64,000 nt of DNA from Lamellibrachia satsuma (GCA_033239005.1 BSQZ01000014.1:687501-751500); one strand, 5' to 3'; counted from the stretch's first letter, positions 12,691 to 25,531 are shown. Translations and numbers: made by a program. Notes: generated by a model not told the origin, from the letters alone.

Positions 12691-13285
12691 CCAAAACCCG
12701 ATTCTGTTCCATAGTGGTAACCGTACCGCCCCGATAGCCTTCGAAAGCGATCCGATAATACAAACCCTCGCGGAAAGAACCTGGTGCAAAATCTGCCTCC
12801 GACGCGACAAGACGCTACAACCCGTAAAAGTGGCTAGCGCTCAGAATTAAAACCAAAGGTTTAGTAGCCATCGTCAGGATAATAATAACACATTATGCGT
12901 AAACGACTGACGATTACCTTTCGCAGTCCAAGGGTCGGAGGTAACAAAATGGCGGACAAACGGCGTCCGTCTTTGCAACAGAAACTCACCTGAACACACT
13001 AGCGAAAAATATCCGATAAGATTGAACACAATAAACCGAACAACAAAACTGATCTTGCAATAAAATCAACAAATTCAGCGATAACGAATAATCAGTAACA
13101 ATAGAAATTCGGAAATATTTGCAGCGCAAAGGTCTCACAACGACACAAGCTAACTTGGAAATCGAGAGAGGCTGGCTCTAGGTCATGTGGTTGGTGTATC
13201 CATACGCGTGAGCGAGTAATTAGGCCAATACTCTCTCTACCACAAAAGGTCTAACCTCAAATCGCCTTCATTGCCCTGTCATCTC

Positions 13286-13303
13286 GCATAAAATCCTTTA
13301 TGC
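13286..13303. promoter_or_regulatory. 3'-subterminal hairpin of the long element
   Basis: gcataaa and tttatgc are separated by a 4-nt loop, 20 bp before the element end. It is equivalent to the hairpin at 6909-6925. Confidence 0.5.
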
Positions 13304-13322
13304 GCCGCTGTCACATAAATTC

Positions 13323-14070
<748 letters not shown>

Positions 14071-14084
14071 AGGCGAGTGGATCC

Positions 14085-15537
14085 TCTGAACCACTGCCCG
14101 TGTCACACAAACAACGAGACTGTCACAACCACTGAACCACTGCCCGTGTCACACACACAAAGAGACTGTCACAACCACTGAACCACTGCCCGTGTCACAC
14201 ACACAACGAGACTGTCACAACCACTGAACCAATGCCTGTGTCACACATACAACGAGACTGTCACAACCACTGAACCACTGTCCATGTCACACACAACGAG
14301 ACTGTCACAACCACTGAACCACTGCCCGTGTCACACAAACAACGAGACTGTTACAACCACTGAACCACTGCCCGTGTCACACACAATGAGACTGTCACAA
14401 CCACTGAACCACTGCCCGTGTCATACACAACGAGACTGTCACAACCACTGAACCACTGCCTGTGTCACACACAACGAGACTGTCACAACCACTGAACCAC
14501 TGCCTGTGTCACACACAACGAGACTGTCACAACCACTGAACCACTGCCCGTGTCACACACACAACGAGACTGTTACAACTACTGAACCACTGCCTGTGTC
14601 ACACACAACGAGACTGTCACAACCACTGAACCACTGCCTGTGTCACACACAACACGACTGTCACAACCACTGAACCACTGCCCGTGTCACGCACAACGAT
14701 ACTGTCACAACCACTGAACCACTGCCCGTGTCACACACACAATGAGACTGTCACAACCACTGAACCACTGCCCGTGTCATACACAACGAGACTGTCACAA
14801 CCACTGAACCACTGCCCGTGTCACACACACAACGAGACTCTCACAACCACTGAACCACTGCCCGTTTCATACACAACGAGACTGTCACAACCACTGAACC
14901 ACTGCCCGTGTAACACACACAACGAGACTGTCACAACCACTGAACCATTGCCCGTGTGACACACACAACGAGACTGTTACAACCACTGAACCACTGCCCG
15001 TGTCACACACACAACGAGACTGTCACAACCACTGAACCACTGCCCGTGTCATACACAACGAGACTGTCACAACCACTGAACCACTGCCCGTGTCATACAC
15101 AACGAGACTGTCACAACCACTGAACCACTGCCCGTGTCACACACACAACGAGACTGTCACAACCACTGAACCACTGTCCGTGTGACACACAACGCGACTG
15201 TCACAACCACTGACCACTGCCCGTGTCATACACAACGAGATTGTCACAACCACTGAACCACTGCCCGTGTCACACACACAACGAGACTCTCACAACCACT
15301 GAACCACTGCCCGTTTCATACACAACGAGACTGTCACAACCACTGAACCACTGCCCGTGTCACACACACAACGAGACTGTCACAACCACTGAACCAATGC
15401 CCGTGTCACACACACAACGAGACTGTTACAACCACTGAACCACTGCCCGAGTCACACACACAACGAGACTGTCACAACCACTGAACCACTGCCCGTGTCA
15501 CACACACACAACGAGACTGTCACAACCACTGAACCAC
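14085..15537. repeat. 46-bp minisatellite (about 33 copies)
   Basis: The unit is 'ctgaaccactgcccgtgtca' followed by a (CA)n stretch of variable length and 'acgagactgtcacaacca'. Length varies between 42 and 48 bp, mostly through CA slippage. There are no unique spacers, so this is not a CRISPR array. Unit 2 lacks this array before its equivalent 27-bp repeats. Confidence 0.92.
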
Positions 15538-15538
15538 T

Positions 15539-15622
15539 GAATAACACAACGCATAAAGCATATTTAAGTAATACAACGCACAATGCATATTTAAGTAACA
15601 CAACGCATAAGGCATATTTAAG
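15539..15622. repeat. 27-bp tandem repeat, 3 copies (unit 1)
   Basis: 'taacacaacgcataaggcat' plus 'atttaag' is repeated three times. The homologous place in unit 2 (27556-27690) has five copies. It marks the low-coordinate border of the duplicated unit. Confidence 0.9.
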
Positions 15623-15964
15623 CTGAATAAATATACAAGGCAACGCGATTAGTATTCATATAAAAACGATATTATTATTAATAATAGTATAATCAAATAG
15701 ACTCTCGTTAACACATTTGCTGTGTAGTTAGCATGAGGGCCACCGTATGTATTTAAAACATTTCATTCTGACTACGTGTATAGTTTTGGATTGATCAGGG
15801 TGAAATGGGTTACTATAACATACAATTATATTCACTATTTAATCTAACGGCACGTTTCCATACGAACATATTTCTAATCACTTTGGATACATGTGGTGTA
15901 ATTGTGCAAAAACGATTAAGTGTTATTTTTTCCTGACTTCGTTAACACTACATTTTACTTTTGC

Positions 15965-16271
15965 TTATTTGTATGTTACTTCTAACACATACGTACGGTG
16001 GTTGATTTCATCAGCGACGATCGTAAGCTGAAGTTTGTTCAAAGCATTGCGCATTTCCTGAACCATAGCGATTGTGTCTGTCATTTCCACTCTTCGATCT
16101 CTCCACTCACGCAACACTGCACGCATGACTTCATCCTTGTCTTTCTGATATTTTATTTCTGTCTCGTCGACGAAACGTGGTTTGACATCTAATGACCGTG
16201 CAAGCGATCGGTGAGTGTTACATAGGGTTTCGACAAGCCTGGTCAGAATGGCGTCCAGCGGACGAGAAGTG
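15965..16271 (-). pseudogene. Unit 1 coiled-coil exon (early stop)
   Basis: This is homologous to the unit 2 exon at 27986-28340. The predicted peptide is rich in Arg, Glu, Lys and Leu with helical periodicity (DVKPRFVDETEIKYQKDKDE, then VMRAVLREWRDRRVEMTDT), suggesting a coiled coil. An acceptor-like TTTTGAATTAG precedes the exon. Compared with unit 2 it has 6-bp and 3-bp in-frame deletions near its start, which argues for past selection on the protein. A TAA at 15965-15967 ends it about 15 codons earlier. There is no in-frame ATG at the start, so it is an internal or terminal exon. Function unknown. Confidence 0.55.
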
Positions 16272-16499
16272 CTAATTCAAAACACACACGAACGCACGAA
16301 AATACTTATACACACCAACAACTGCGTTGCATTTTACTTCATCTGTTTGGTAAATTCACTTAATTGGCACCAAGCTAAATACCACTACGACAATGTTTTA
16401 GACCGTTCAGCAAAATCAACATCCACACTCAGTTATCATAACTGTGATAACATTGTAGTGTTGTCGAGGCAGAAATTATAATTGTAAATTGTGATAATG

Positions 16500-16735
16500 A
16501 AAGAGTATTTCATCACGCACGTGCTCGCGGGCTCTCTCTCTCTCTCTGCGCGCGCGCACACGCAAGCATGCATACACGAACGCGCGCGCACACACAAATG
16601 GATGACACGAGGCAATGTTTTGCGAATTAATTAGTTATTGCTGTAAGAATACGAGTGACTGATTAACTGATAACCCCGGAATGTGTATACATACATGCAC
16701 ACGCGCACGCGCGCACACACATATATTCCTTTTAT
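16500..16735. repeat. Simple-sequence patch (CT, CG, CA runs)
   Basis: Short CT, CGCG and CACA tracts lie in the presumed intron between the coiled-coil and Ala-rich exons. A shorter version is present in unit 2 (28600-28720). Confidence 0.8.
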
Positions 16736-16744
16736 AATATGATA

Positions 16745-17443
16745 TCAGGTATTCACGTCACCTTCTGGACTTGGTGAAGACGTGTGTTCGTCGTGGATGT
16801 TATCAACATCAGCGAATTCCATGACGGAAGGACCTATGCCACGTGCTTGAGCAACAGGGGTAGTGGTCGGTACCAGAAAACTATTAGAAGGAAAGGCAGT
16901 CCTGTACGTAGCAGCTTCTGCGACAGCAGCAACTTTTCCCACAGCATCAGTAATTGCTGTATCTCCAGTAGATGCCTGGGAGGTAGCAGCGGCCTTTCGG
17001 GCGGCAGCGGCAACAGCTATAGTTGCAGCGGTGGAGTCTTCTCCATCGGCCTTTGTAGAGGCAATAAGAACCCGAAAGGCTGCAGCTTCGGCGGCAACAG
17101 CGACATTATCGGCAGCTTCAGCAGAAACATGTTTTGCGGCAACTTTCTGAATAGAGTCAGCGGCTCTTCGAGCAGCATTGGCCACATCGGCGGCAGCTTC
17201 TGCTGCAGTCGAGACACCGTCCTTTGGAACGGCATCAACAACATGCGCAGCAGCATCCGCTGGAAGTACGTTACTGTCCATTCGAGCTGTAGATCCCGCG
17301 GATGTCTGATGCGCAGTTGGTTCGTTGTTTGCGGTGGTTGTTTTAGTAGTTGCTGCCCATCCGGAGTTAAGACATTTAGGTTGATCGGCTTCTGCGACAG
17401 AAGCAACAATGTCATCTATGATGATAGCATCAGTTGTTTTCTC
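16745..17443 (-). CDS. Unit 1 alanine-rich exon
   Basis: The frame is open from about 17443 to the TGA at 16745. It starts with a conserved block (IVASVAEADQ, then KCLNSGWAATT) shared by all three units. A long Ala-rich helical region follows, with spaced Ala/Glu/Asp/Lys residues (AAEAAADVANAARRAADSIQ and similar). The tail is acidic and Ser/Pro-rich. The same order is found in unit 2, where a mobile element and small deletions interrupt it. A possible donor (CCAGAAG/GTGACG) lies just before the stop, which would join it to the coiled-coil exon. Low-complexity Ala-rich helices have no assigned role; the neighbouring Death exon suggests a signalling scaffold, but that is inference. Confidence 0.5.
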   Translation of the reverse strand, partial: EKTTDAIIIDDIVASVAEADQPKCLNSGWAATTKTTTANNEPTAHQTSAGSTARMDSNVLPADAAAHVVDAVPKDGVSTAAEAAADVANAARRAADSIQKVAAKHVSAEAADNVAVAAEAAAFRVLIASTKADGEDSTAATIAVAAAARKAAATSQASTGDTAITDAVGKVAAVAEAATYRTAFPSNSFLVPTTTPVAQARGIGPSVMEFADVDNIHDEHTSSPSPEGDVNT

Positions 17444-17974
17444 ATCTCATCCAATGAACATTTTAGATTCTACTATTATACTAATTATCAAATCACTTCG
17501 CAGCTTTCATGCATTCTACATTATAAAAACATAATGGAATAATTATATGAGGTCTACATATTATGTTGCATATATGTATCTCTGTAAGGAGGCGGGGCTT
17601 TCAACCACAAATGAGGTCAAACATGCTGCAGTGGTCAGTGCAACAAGAGGCTGTGGCATCGAGGAACTTGTTACGCAGTTAATATAGGATGTACGGAGGG
17701 AACTCGAACCATTATTTCTCCACACGGAATGGAAGCGCACAATTACTTATGTCAAACACATGACAATTGCATAGCTATAGCGACGATAAAACAACGAATT
17801 TTACCAAAATTGCATAGTTAAAAGGACGATAATGGAAATAGTTCCATAATACACTGGCATCGACCGAAATTCTGTATTATTCATTGCTTTATTCTGATGC
17901 ACCTCTGTGCCTTGTTTATCTGGAATAAATTTTAATATACGAGGGCATATGGCTGTTCTCAATCCTTTAAGCTC
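17444..17974. other. Presumed intron between Death and Ala-rich exons
   Basis: Non-coding sequence is conserved with 31190-31680 in unit 2 and partly with 53290-53650 in unit 3, with small indels. A 'gctgcagtggtcagtgcaac' patch is shared by units 1 and 2. No gene is seen. Confidence 0.5.
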
Positions 17975-17980
17975 ACTCAC

Positions 17981-18232
17981 CGTGTGTTGGATTGACATCA
18001 GTAATTTGCTTGAAGTATCCTTTTAGTTGTTCAGTAAGTTGTGTTTTGTTTGGATTCTTCGTACGTTGCAACCAAATCTTCACCATTTCCAATATCCGCT
18101 GACGTTTGTCTGTGTGTCGGTTGAGATGTTCAATGTCGCACGTATCCACACCTAACATTAACTGTAGTCGCTGTTCTTGCGCTACGGAAAACTCGCGAAT
18201 TATTCTCTTTAGTCAAGTGTCTGTGAATATAA
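17981..18232 (-). pseudogene. Unit 1 Death-fold exon
   Basis: The exon is bounded by an acceptor (TTTTTTTCAG) and a donor (CACG/GTGAGT). Its latter two thirds encode a Death-fold C-terminal half: QRLQLMLGVDTCDIEHLN, then KRQRILEMVKIWLQRTKNPN and a final helix TQLTEQLKGYFKQI. This matches helices 2-6 of a Death domain, including the W in 'ml..Wlqr'. Unit 1 keeps this frame open where units 2 and 3 share a 2-bp deletion. However, a TGA lies in frame near the 5' end of the exon (about 18210). Death folds mediate homotypic assembly in apoptosis and immune signalling. Confidence 0.55.
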
Positions 18233-18389
18233 CTGAAAAAAACAAAGCCACCATTACAACGATGTGCAGTCATGAATAATTATGAGACGAATAGTCTATT
18301 GCTATAAAACACTGTTAATATATTTAAACCTTTGCAAAATGGTGGTATGATTCTGTGTAGTTGAAACAACGGGAATAAATCAGCCTTCC

Positions 18390-18900
18390 GTCTAACGGCA
18401 ATGATGTGTTCTCATTGAGTGTTCTCTATCATCGAATGTTCGCTGTAACATGGAATTTGTTATAGCCAGTTATGACTATAAATTATGTCATTGATTGCTT
18501 GAACGTAGCTTCGTACTTTTAAATTATTAATTTTATTATTGCTACTATGTGACATGTCATCATGTCTCAATGACATAATTGATATGGCTTCAATATGGAC
18601 GACGTTCTTACTTTGTGGTTGTTCAAAGGTATGGCGTATTCCACGTGGTTCACATGCTTTTTGAAATTCCATATGTTTTGTTTTACCGGACCTGGCAAAG
18701 TTTTTTCTTCATTGTCGACCGTTGGTGTCTTCACCACAGCAGTGGCGCCACACGTTGGCCTGGAAACCAACCAACCAACAACTTCTAATGTTCTTTATAA
18801 TTATGCTACAATACTATGTCAGTTATATCGTCATGTGGATATCATTGTGTCAGCGAATCCTCCGTGCGTTGCATGTGCCCTGCGTCGCTAAAAGTACACG
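18390..18900. repeat. Block conserved between units 1 and 2 (and near 63.4 kb)
   Basis: Sequence matches 36250-36800 in unit 2. A sub-part (18690-18780) also matches 63370-63430. On the minus strand that sub-part encodes RPTCGATAVVKTPTVD in unit 1, RPTCCETVVVKTSTVD in unit 2 and PTCGATVVVE near 63.4 kb. It could be a decayed exon, but stops appear soon after in two copies and no splice sites stand out. Confidence 0.4.
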
Positions 18901-18916
18901 CAATATTGGCCGGGAC

Positions 18917-19080
18917 AGGGCAGCACATTAGTAGAACGTCAGAGTCTCAACTGAGAAGATCGTGGTTCGAATCATCTTACTGCCTTTCAAAGCGTGGGCA
19001 ATTTCATTCAGTCCGTATTGCCTCAACCCACTGAGGTGTTTGAATGATTACTTGGCCACTGACAGAGAAGGGATTGTCAT
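18917..19080 (+). mobile_element. tRNA-derived SINE
   Basis: The head reads like a tRNA, with an A-box-like 'ttagtagaacgtcagag' and a perfect B-box 'ggttcgaatc' about 45 nt later. The body 'gggcaatttcattcagtccg' followed by 'attgcctcaacccactgag' is a SINE central domain, also seen at 27290-27350, 50745-50800 and 36980-37015. The 3' tail is not clearly bounded. Confidence 0.65.
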
Positions 19081-19489
19081 GATGGAAGAATAATAATGTG
19101 CAGTTTTCGCGCATTAAATGCTGCGTGGTTGAATGCTTCCAAGACAAATTGAAATGGTGTTTGCATGAACACGTCTGACTGTGTAACGCGCCATAAGCAT
19201 TTCAACACTGAACCATTTCTTTCATGGATATTGTCGGTTTGGGCATATTTTAGAGTTGCACAATTCGGTCTAGGAACATTTCAATAAGCTAGTTGAGTAA
19301 TCCGCCTTTTTCGTATAATCAATTCAATATTTTATTGCAATACGGCTGTCAGCATCAATGTTCGATACAGTTTAAGACTTATGTATATATTTAAAAATAC
19401 TTAAACATGCATTTAGATGTTGATCATAGTGAACAATTAACAACTTCACGTATGCATCCGGTAAGATACAAGAAACATTAGCCGTCAAC

Positions 19490-22400
19490 CTGGTTGTTGT
19501 TATCTCGTTGTCTGGATGTCTTCGTGGGTGGCTTGCGTCGACCTGGCTGTTGCTATCTCGTTGTCTGAATGTCTTCGTGGGTGTCTTGCGTCGACCTGGC
19601 TGTTGCTATCTCGTTGTCTGAATGTCTTCGTGGGAGGCTTGCGTCGACCTGGCTGTTGCTATCTCGTTGTCTGTATGTCTTCGTGGGTGGCTTGCGTCGA
19701 CCTGGCTGTTGCTATCTCGTTGTCTGAATGTCTTCGTGGGTGGCTTGCGTCGACCTGGCTGCTGCTATCTCGTTGTCTGAATGTCTTCGTGGGTGGCTTG
19801 CGTCGACCTGGCTGCTGCTATCTCGTTGTCTGAATGTCTTCGTGGGTGGCTTGCGTCGACCTGGCTGCTGCTATCTCGTTGTCTGAATGTCTTCGTGGGT
19901 GGCTTGCGTCGACCTGGCTGCTGCTATCTCGTTGTCTGAATGTCTTCGTGGGTGGCTTGCGTCGACCTGGCTGCTGCTATCTCGTTGTCTGAATGTCTTC
20001 GTGGGTGGCTTGCGTCGACCTGGCTGCTGCTATCTCGTTGTCTGAATGTCTTCGTGGGTGGCTTGCGTCGACCTGGCTGATGCTATCTCGTTGTCTGAAT
20101 GTCTTCGTGGGTGGCTTGCGTCGACCTGGCTGCTGCTATCTCGTTGTCTGAATGTCTTCGTGGGTGGCTTGCGTCGACCTGGCTGCTGCTATCTCGTTGT
20201 CTGAATGTCTTCGTGGGTGGCTTGCGTCGACCTGGCTGCTGCTATCTCGTTGTCTGAATGTCTTCGTGGGTGGCTTGCGTCGACCTGGCTGCTGCTATCT
20301 CGTTGTCTGAATGTCTTCGTGGGTGGCTTGCGTCGACCTGGCTGCTGCTATCTCGTTGTCTGAATGTCTTCGTGGGTGGCTTGCGTCGACCTGGCTGCTG
20401 CTATCTCGTTGTCGGAATGTCTTCGTGGGTGGCTTGCGTCGACCTGGCTGCTGCTATCTCGTTGTCGATATGTCTTCGTGGGTGGCTTGCGTCGACCTGG
20501 CTGCTGCTATCTCGTTGTCGGAATGTCTTCGTGGGTGGCTTGCGTCGTCCTGGCTGCTGCTATCTCGTTGTCGGAATGTCTTCGTGGGTGGCTTGCGTCG
20601 ACCTGGCTGCTGCTATCTCGTTGTCGGAGTGTCTTCGTGGGTGGCTTGCGTCGACCTGGCTGCTGCTATCTCGTTGTCGGAGTGTCTTCGTGGGTGGCTT
20701 GCGTCGACCTGGCTGCTGCTATCTCGTTGTCGGAGTGTCTTCGTGGGTGGCTTGCGTCGACCTGGCTGCTGCTATCTCGTTGTCGGAGTGTCTTCGTGGG
20801 TGGCTTGCGTCGACCTGGCTGCTGCTATCTCGTTGTCGGAGTGTCTTCGTGGGTGGCTTGCGTCGACCTGGCTGCTGCTATCTCGTTGTCGGAGTGTCTT
20901 CGTGGGTGGCTTGCGTCGACCTGGCTGCTGCTATCTCGTTGTCGGAGTGTCTTCGTGGGTGGCTTGCGTCGACCTGGCTGCTGCTATCTCGTTGTCGGAG
21001 TGTCTTCGTGGGTGGCTTGCGTCGACCTGGCTGCTGCTATCTCGTTGTCGGAGTGTCTTCGTGGGTGGCTTGCGTCGACCTGGCTGCTGCTATCTCGTTG
21101 TCGGAGTGTCTTCGTGGGTGGCTTGCGTCGACCTGGCTGCTGCTATCTCGTTGTCGGAGTGTCTTCGTGGGTGGCTTGCGTCGACCTGGCTGCTGCTATC
21201 TCGTTGTCGGAGTGTCTTCGTGGGTGGCTTGCGTCGACCTGGCTGCTGCTATCTCGTTGTCGGAGTGTCTTCGTGGGTGGCTTGCGTCGACCTGGCTGCT
21301 GCTATCTCGTTGTCGGAGTGTCTTCGTGGGTGGCTTGCGTCGACCTGGCTGCTGCTATCTCGTTGTCGGAGTGTCTTCGTGGGTGGCTTGCGTCGACCTG
21401 GCTGCTGCTATCTCGTTGTCGGAGTGTCTTCGTGGGTGGCTTGCGTCGACCTGGCTGCTGCTATCTCGTTGTCGGAGTGTCTTCGTGGGTGGCTTGCGTC
21501 GACCTGGCTGCTGCTATCTCGTTGTCGGAGTGTCTTCGTGGGTGGCTTGCGTCGACCTGGCTGCTGCTATCTCGTTGTCGGAGTGTCTTCGTGGGTGGCT
21601 TGCGTCGACCTGGCTGCTGCTATCTCGTTGTCGGAGTGTCTTCGTGGGTGGCTTGCGTCGACCTGGCTGCTGCTATCTCGTTGTCGGAGTGTCTTCGTGG
21701 GTGGCTTGCGTCGACCTGGCTGCTGCTATCTCGTTGTCGGAGTGTCTTCGTGGGTGGCTTGCGTCGACCTGGCTGCTGCTATCTCGTTGTCGGAGTGTCT
21801 TCGTGGGTGGCTTGCGTCGACCTGGCTGCTGCTATCTCGTTGTCGGAGTGTCTTCGTGGGTGGCTTGCGTCGACCTGGCTGTTGCTATCTCGTTGTCTGA
21901 GTGTCTTCGTGGGTGGCTTGCGTCGACCTGGCTGTTGCTATCTCGTTGTCTGGGTGCCTTCGTGGACGTCTTGCGTCGACCTGGCTGTTGCTATCTCGTT
22001 GTCTGGGTGCCTTCGTGGACGTCTTGCGTCGACCTGGCTGTTGCTATCTCATTGTCTGGGTGCCTTCGTGGACGTCTTGCGTCGACCTGGCTGTTGCTAT
22101 CTCACTGTCTGAGTGCCCTCGTGGACGTCTTGCGTCGACCTGGCTGTTGCTATCTCACTGTCTGAGTGCCCTCGTGGACGTCTTGCGTCGACCTGGCTGT
22201 TGCTATCTCACTGTCTGAGTGCCCTCGTGGACGTCTTGCGTCGACCTGGCTGTTGCTATCTCACTGTCTGAGTGCCCTCGTGGACGTCTTGCGTCGACCT
22301 GGCTGTTGCTATCTCACTGTCTGAGTGCCCTCGTGGACGTCTTGCGTCGACCTGGCTGTTGCTATCTCACTGTCTGAGTGCCCTCGTGGACGTCTTGCGT

Positions 22401-24995
22401 CGACCTGGCTGTTGCTATCTCACTGTCTGAGTGCCCTCGTGGACGTCTTGCGTCGACCTGGCTGTTGCTATCTCACTGTCTGGGTGCCTTCGTGGACGTC
22501 TTGCGTCGACCTGGCTGTTGCTATCTCATTGTCTGTGTGCCTTCGTGGACGTCTTGCGTCGACCTGGCTGTTGCTATCTCATTGTCTGAGTGCCTTCGTG
22601 GACGTCTTGCGTCGACCTGGCTGTTGCTATCTCACTGTCTGAGTGCCCTCGTGGACGTCTTGCGTCGACCTGGCTGTTGCTATCTCACTGTCTGAGTGCC
22701 CTCGTGGACGTCTTGCGTCGACCTGGCTGTTGCTATCTCACTGTCTGAGTGCCCTCGTGGGCGTCTTGCGTCGACCTGGCTGTCGCTATCTCACTGTCTG
22801 AGTGCCTTCGTGGGCGTCTTGCGTCGACCTGGCTGTCGCTATCTCGTTGTCTGAGTGCCTTCGTGGGCGTCTTGCGTCGACCTGGCTGTCGCTATCTCGT
22901 TGTCTGAGTGCCTTCGTGGGCGTCTTGCGTCGACCTGGCTGTCGCTATCTCGGTGTCTGAGTGCCTTCGTGGGCGTCTTGCGTCAACATGGCTTTCGCTA
23001 TCTCGTTGTCTGAGTGCCTTCGTGGGCGTCTTGCGTCGACCTGGCTGTCGCTATCTCGTTGTCTGAGTGCCTTCGTGGGCGTCTTGCGTCGACCTGGCTG
23101 TCGCTATCTCGTTGTCTGAGTGCCTTCGTGGGCGTCTTGCGTCGACCTGGCTGTCGCTATCTCGTTGTCTGAGTGCCTTCGTGGGCGTCTTGCGTCGACC
23201 TGGCTGTCGCTATCTCGTTGTCTGAGTGCCTTCGTGGGCGTCTTGCGTCGAACTGGCTGTCGCTATCTCGTTGTCTGAGTGCCTTCGTGGGCGTCTTGCG
23301 TCGACCTGGCTGTCGCTATCTCGTTGTCTGAGTGCCTTCGTGGGCGTCTTGCGTCGACCTGGCTGTCGCTATCTCGTTGTCTGAGTGCCTTCGTGGGCGT
23401 CTTGCGTCGACCTGGCTGTCGCTATCTCGTTGTCTGAGTGCCTTCGTGGGCGTCTTGCGTCAAACTGGCTGTCGCTATCTCGTTGTCTGAGTGCCTTCGT
23501 GGGCGTCTTGCGTCAAACTGGCTGTCGCTATCTCGTTGTCTGAGTGCCTTCGTGGGCGTCTTGCGTCAAACTGGCTGTCGCTATCTCGTTGTCTGAGTGC
23601 CTTCGTGGGCGTCTTGCGTCAAACTGGCTGTCGCTATCTCGTTGTCTGAGTGCCTTCGTGGGCGTCTTGCGTCAAACTGGCTGTCGCTATCTCGTTGTCT
23701 GAGTGCCTTCGTGGGCGTCTTGCGTCAAACTGGCTGTCGCTATCTCGTTGTCTGAGTGCCTTCGTGGGCGTCTTGCGTCAAACTGGCTGTCGCTATCTCG
23801 TTGTCTGAGTGCCTTCGTGGGCGTCTTGCGTCAAACTGGCTGTCGCTATCTCGTTGTCTGAGTGCCTTCGTGGGCGTCTTGCGTCAAACTGGCTGTCGCT
23901 ATCTCGTTGTCTGAGTGCCTTCGTGGGCGTCTTGCGTCAAACTGGCTGTCGCTATCTCGTTGTCTGAGTGCCTTCGTGGGCGTCTTGCGTCAAACTGGCT
24001 GTCGCTATCTCGTTGTCTGAGTGCCTTCGTGGGCGTCTTGCGTCAAACTGGCTGTCGCTATCTCGTTGTCTGAGTGCCTTCGTGGGCGTCTTGCGTCAAA
24101 CTGGCTGTCGCTATCTCGTTGTCTGAGTGCCTTCGTGGGCGTCTTGCGTCAAACTGGCTGTCGCTATCTCGTTGTCTGAGTGCCTTCGTGGGCGTCTTGC
24201 GTCCACCTGGCTGTCGCTATCTCGTTGTCTGAGTGCCTTCGTGGGCGTCTTGCGTCAAACTGGCTGTCGCTATCTCGTTGTCTGAGTGCCTTCGTGGGCG
24301 TCTTGCGTCAAACTGGCTGTCGCTATCTCGTTGTCTGAGTGCCTTCGTGGGCGTCTTGCGTCAAACTGGCTGTCGCTATCTCGTTGTCTGAGTGCCTTCG
24401 TGGGCGTCTTGCGTCAAACTGGCTGTCGCTATCTCGTTGTCTGAGTGCCTTCGTGGGCGTCTTGCGTCAAACTGGCTGTCGCTATCTCGTTGTCTGAGTG
24501 CCTTCGTGGGCGTCTTGCGTCAAACTGGCTGTCGCTATCTCGTTGTCTGAGTGCCTTCGTGGGCGTCTTGCGTCAAACTGGCTGTCGCTATCTCGTTGTC
24601 TGAGTGCCTTCGTGGGCGTCTTGCGTCAAACTGGCTGTCGCTATCTCGTTGTCTGAGTGCCTTCGTGGGCGTCTTGCGTCAAACTGGCTGTCGCTATCTC
24701 GTTGTCTGAGTGCCTTCGTGGGCGTCTTGCGTCAAACTGGCTGTCGCTATCTCGTTGTCTGAGTGCCTTCGTGGGCGTCTTGCGTCAAACTGGTTGTCGC
24801 TATCTCGTTGTCTGAGTGCCTTCGCGGGCGTCTTGCGTCAAACTGGTTGCTGCTATCTCGTTGTCTGAGTGTCTTCGCGGGCGTCTTGCGTCAACCTGGT
24901 TGCTGCTATCTCATTGTCTGAATGTCTTTGCGGATGTCTTGCGTCAACCTGGTTGCTGCTATCTCATTGTCTGAATGTCTTTGTGGGTGTCTTGC
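19490..24995. repeat. 53-bp minisatellite array (about 104 copies)
   Basis: The monomer is 'ctggctgctgctatctcgtt' followed by 'gtcggagtgtcttcgtgggt' and 'ggcttgcgtcgac'. Variants lie in blocks: 'tctgaatg' near the left edge, homogeneous 'tcggagtg' at 20400-21870, 'ccctcgtggacgtc' at 22090-22760, 'gtgggcgtc..ctggctgtcg' to 23450, and 'gcgtcaaactggctgtcg' to 24790, with decayed edges. It is unusually GC- and CpG-rich. Because 53 is not a multiple of three and the monomer has no plus-strand stops, long open frames arise by chance (up to 635 codons). The paralogous place in unit 2 (37450-37510) has one monomer only. Confidence 0.97.
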
Positions 24996-24999
24996 GCCG

Positions 25000-25525
25000 G
25001 TGATTGGTGTGTGGCCCGTGCATATTTTCTTAAACGAACGTCCCTAAATAAGAGAGCAGTGTCTACAGCATAGTCCATAATTATAGTGCACAGTTCAGGT
25101 TTTTCCTTGGCGTAATAAAATAACCAACGTCATAAGTGTCGCAGTTAAGACGAAATGTTCAGCACATTCCTATCACTGTTGTCTCAATAAATGTCCTCTT
25201 CAACCATCGTCTGCACTGATGCTCCACACTGGCGCTGCAGATCTTCTCTACTGGAATTGGCGAAGTCCTTCTGGAAACAAGAACATAACATCAACGATTT
25301 GCATTTTCGTCTTGCCAACTAAAAGGCATAGAAAACGAACATGCATAAACATACACTATCTGAACCCGGTCTGCAAATGTTAAGGTAATATATGTGGTGT
25401 TTTATACTAATAATAATAATTATATATTATTGTGGTGTTGAGCGCCAATTTAAACGCATTGAAAATTGTGAGAGTTTCTTTGGTCTGTCTATATGGAATA
25501 TAACAACACATAGACGTAGAAATTA
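25000..25525. other. Spacer between minisatellite and OTU-Death 3' region
   Basis: This is conserved with 37510-38000 in unit 2 and contains no supported gene. It includes a short diverged TA-rich tract at about 25405-25430. Confidence 0.45.
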
Positions 25526-25531
25526 CAATAG

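Noticed and set aside
14085..15537. Regular direct repeats that might suggest a CRISPR array
   Set aside because: The copies are contiguous with no unique spacers, CA slippage explains length variation, and the context is animal DNA.
16784..17542. 252-codon Ser/Gly-rich plus-strand frame opposite the Ala-rich exon
   Set aside because: GC-rich Ala codons on the minus strand leave few stops on the other strand. The minus-strand frame is the one conserved with units 2 and 3.
20258..22165. Long plus-strand open frames (up to 635 codons) of a repeated Leu/Trp/Cys/Arg-rich peptide
   Set aside because: They come from a 53-bp minisatellite with no plus-strand stops; several frames are open at once and the peptide cycles through all three frames of the monomer. 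The paralogous unit has only one monomer, so no conserved protein exists.
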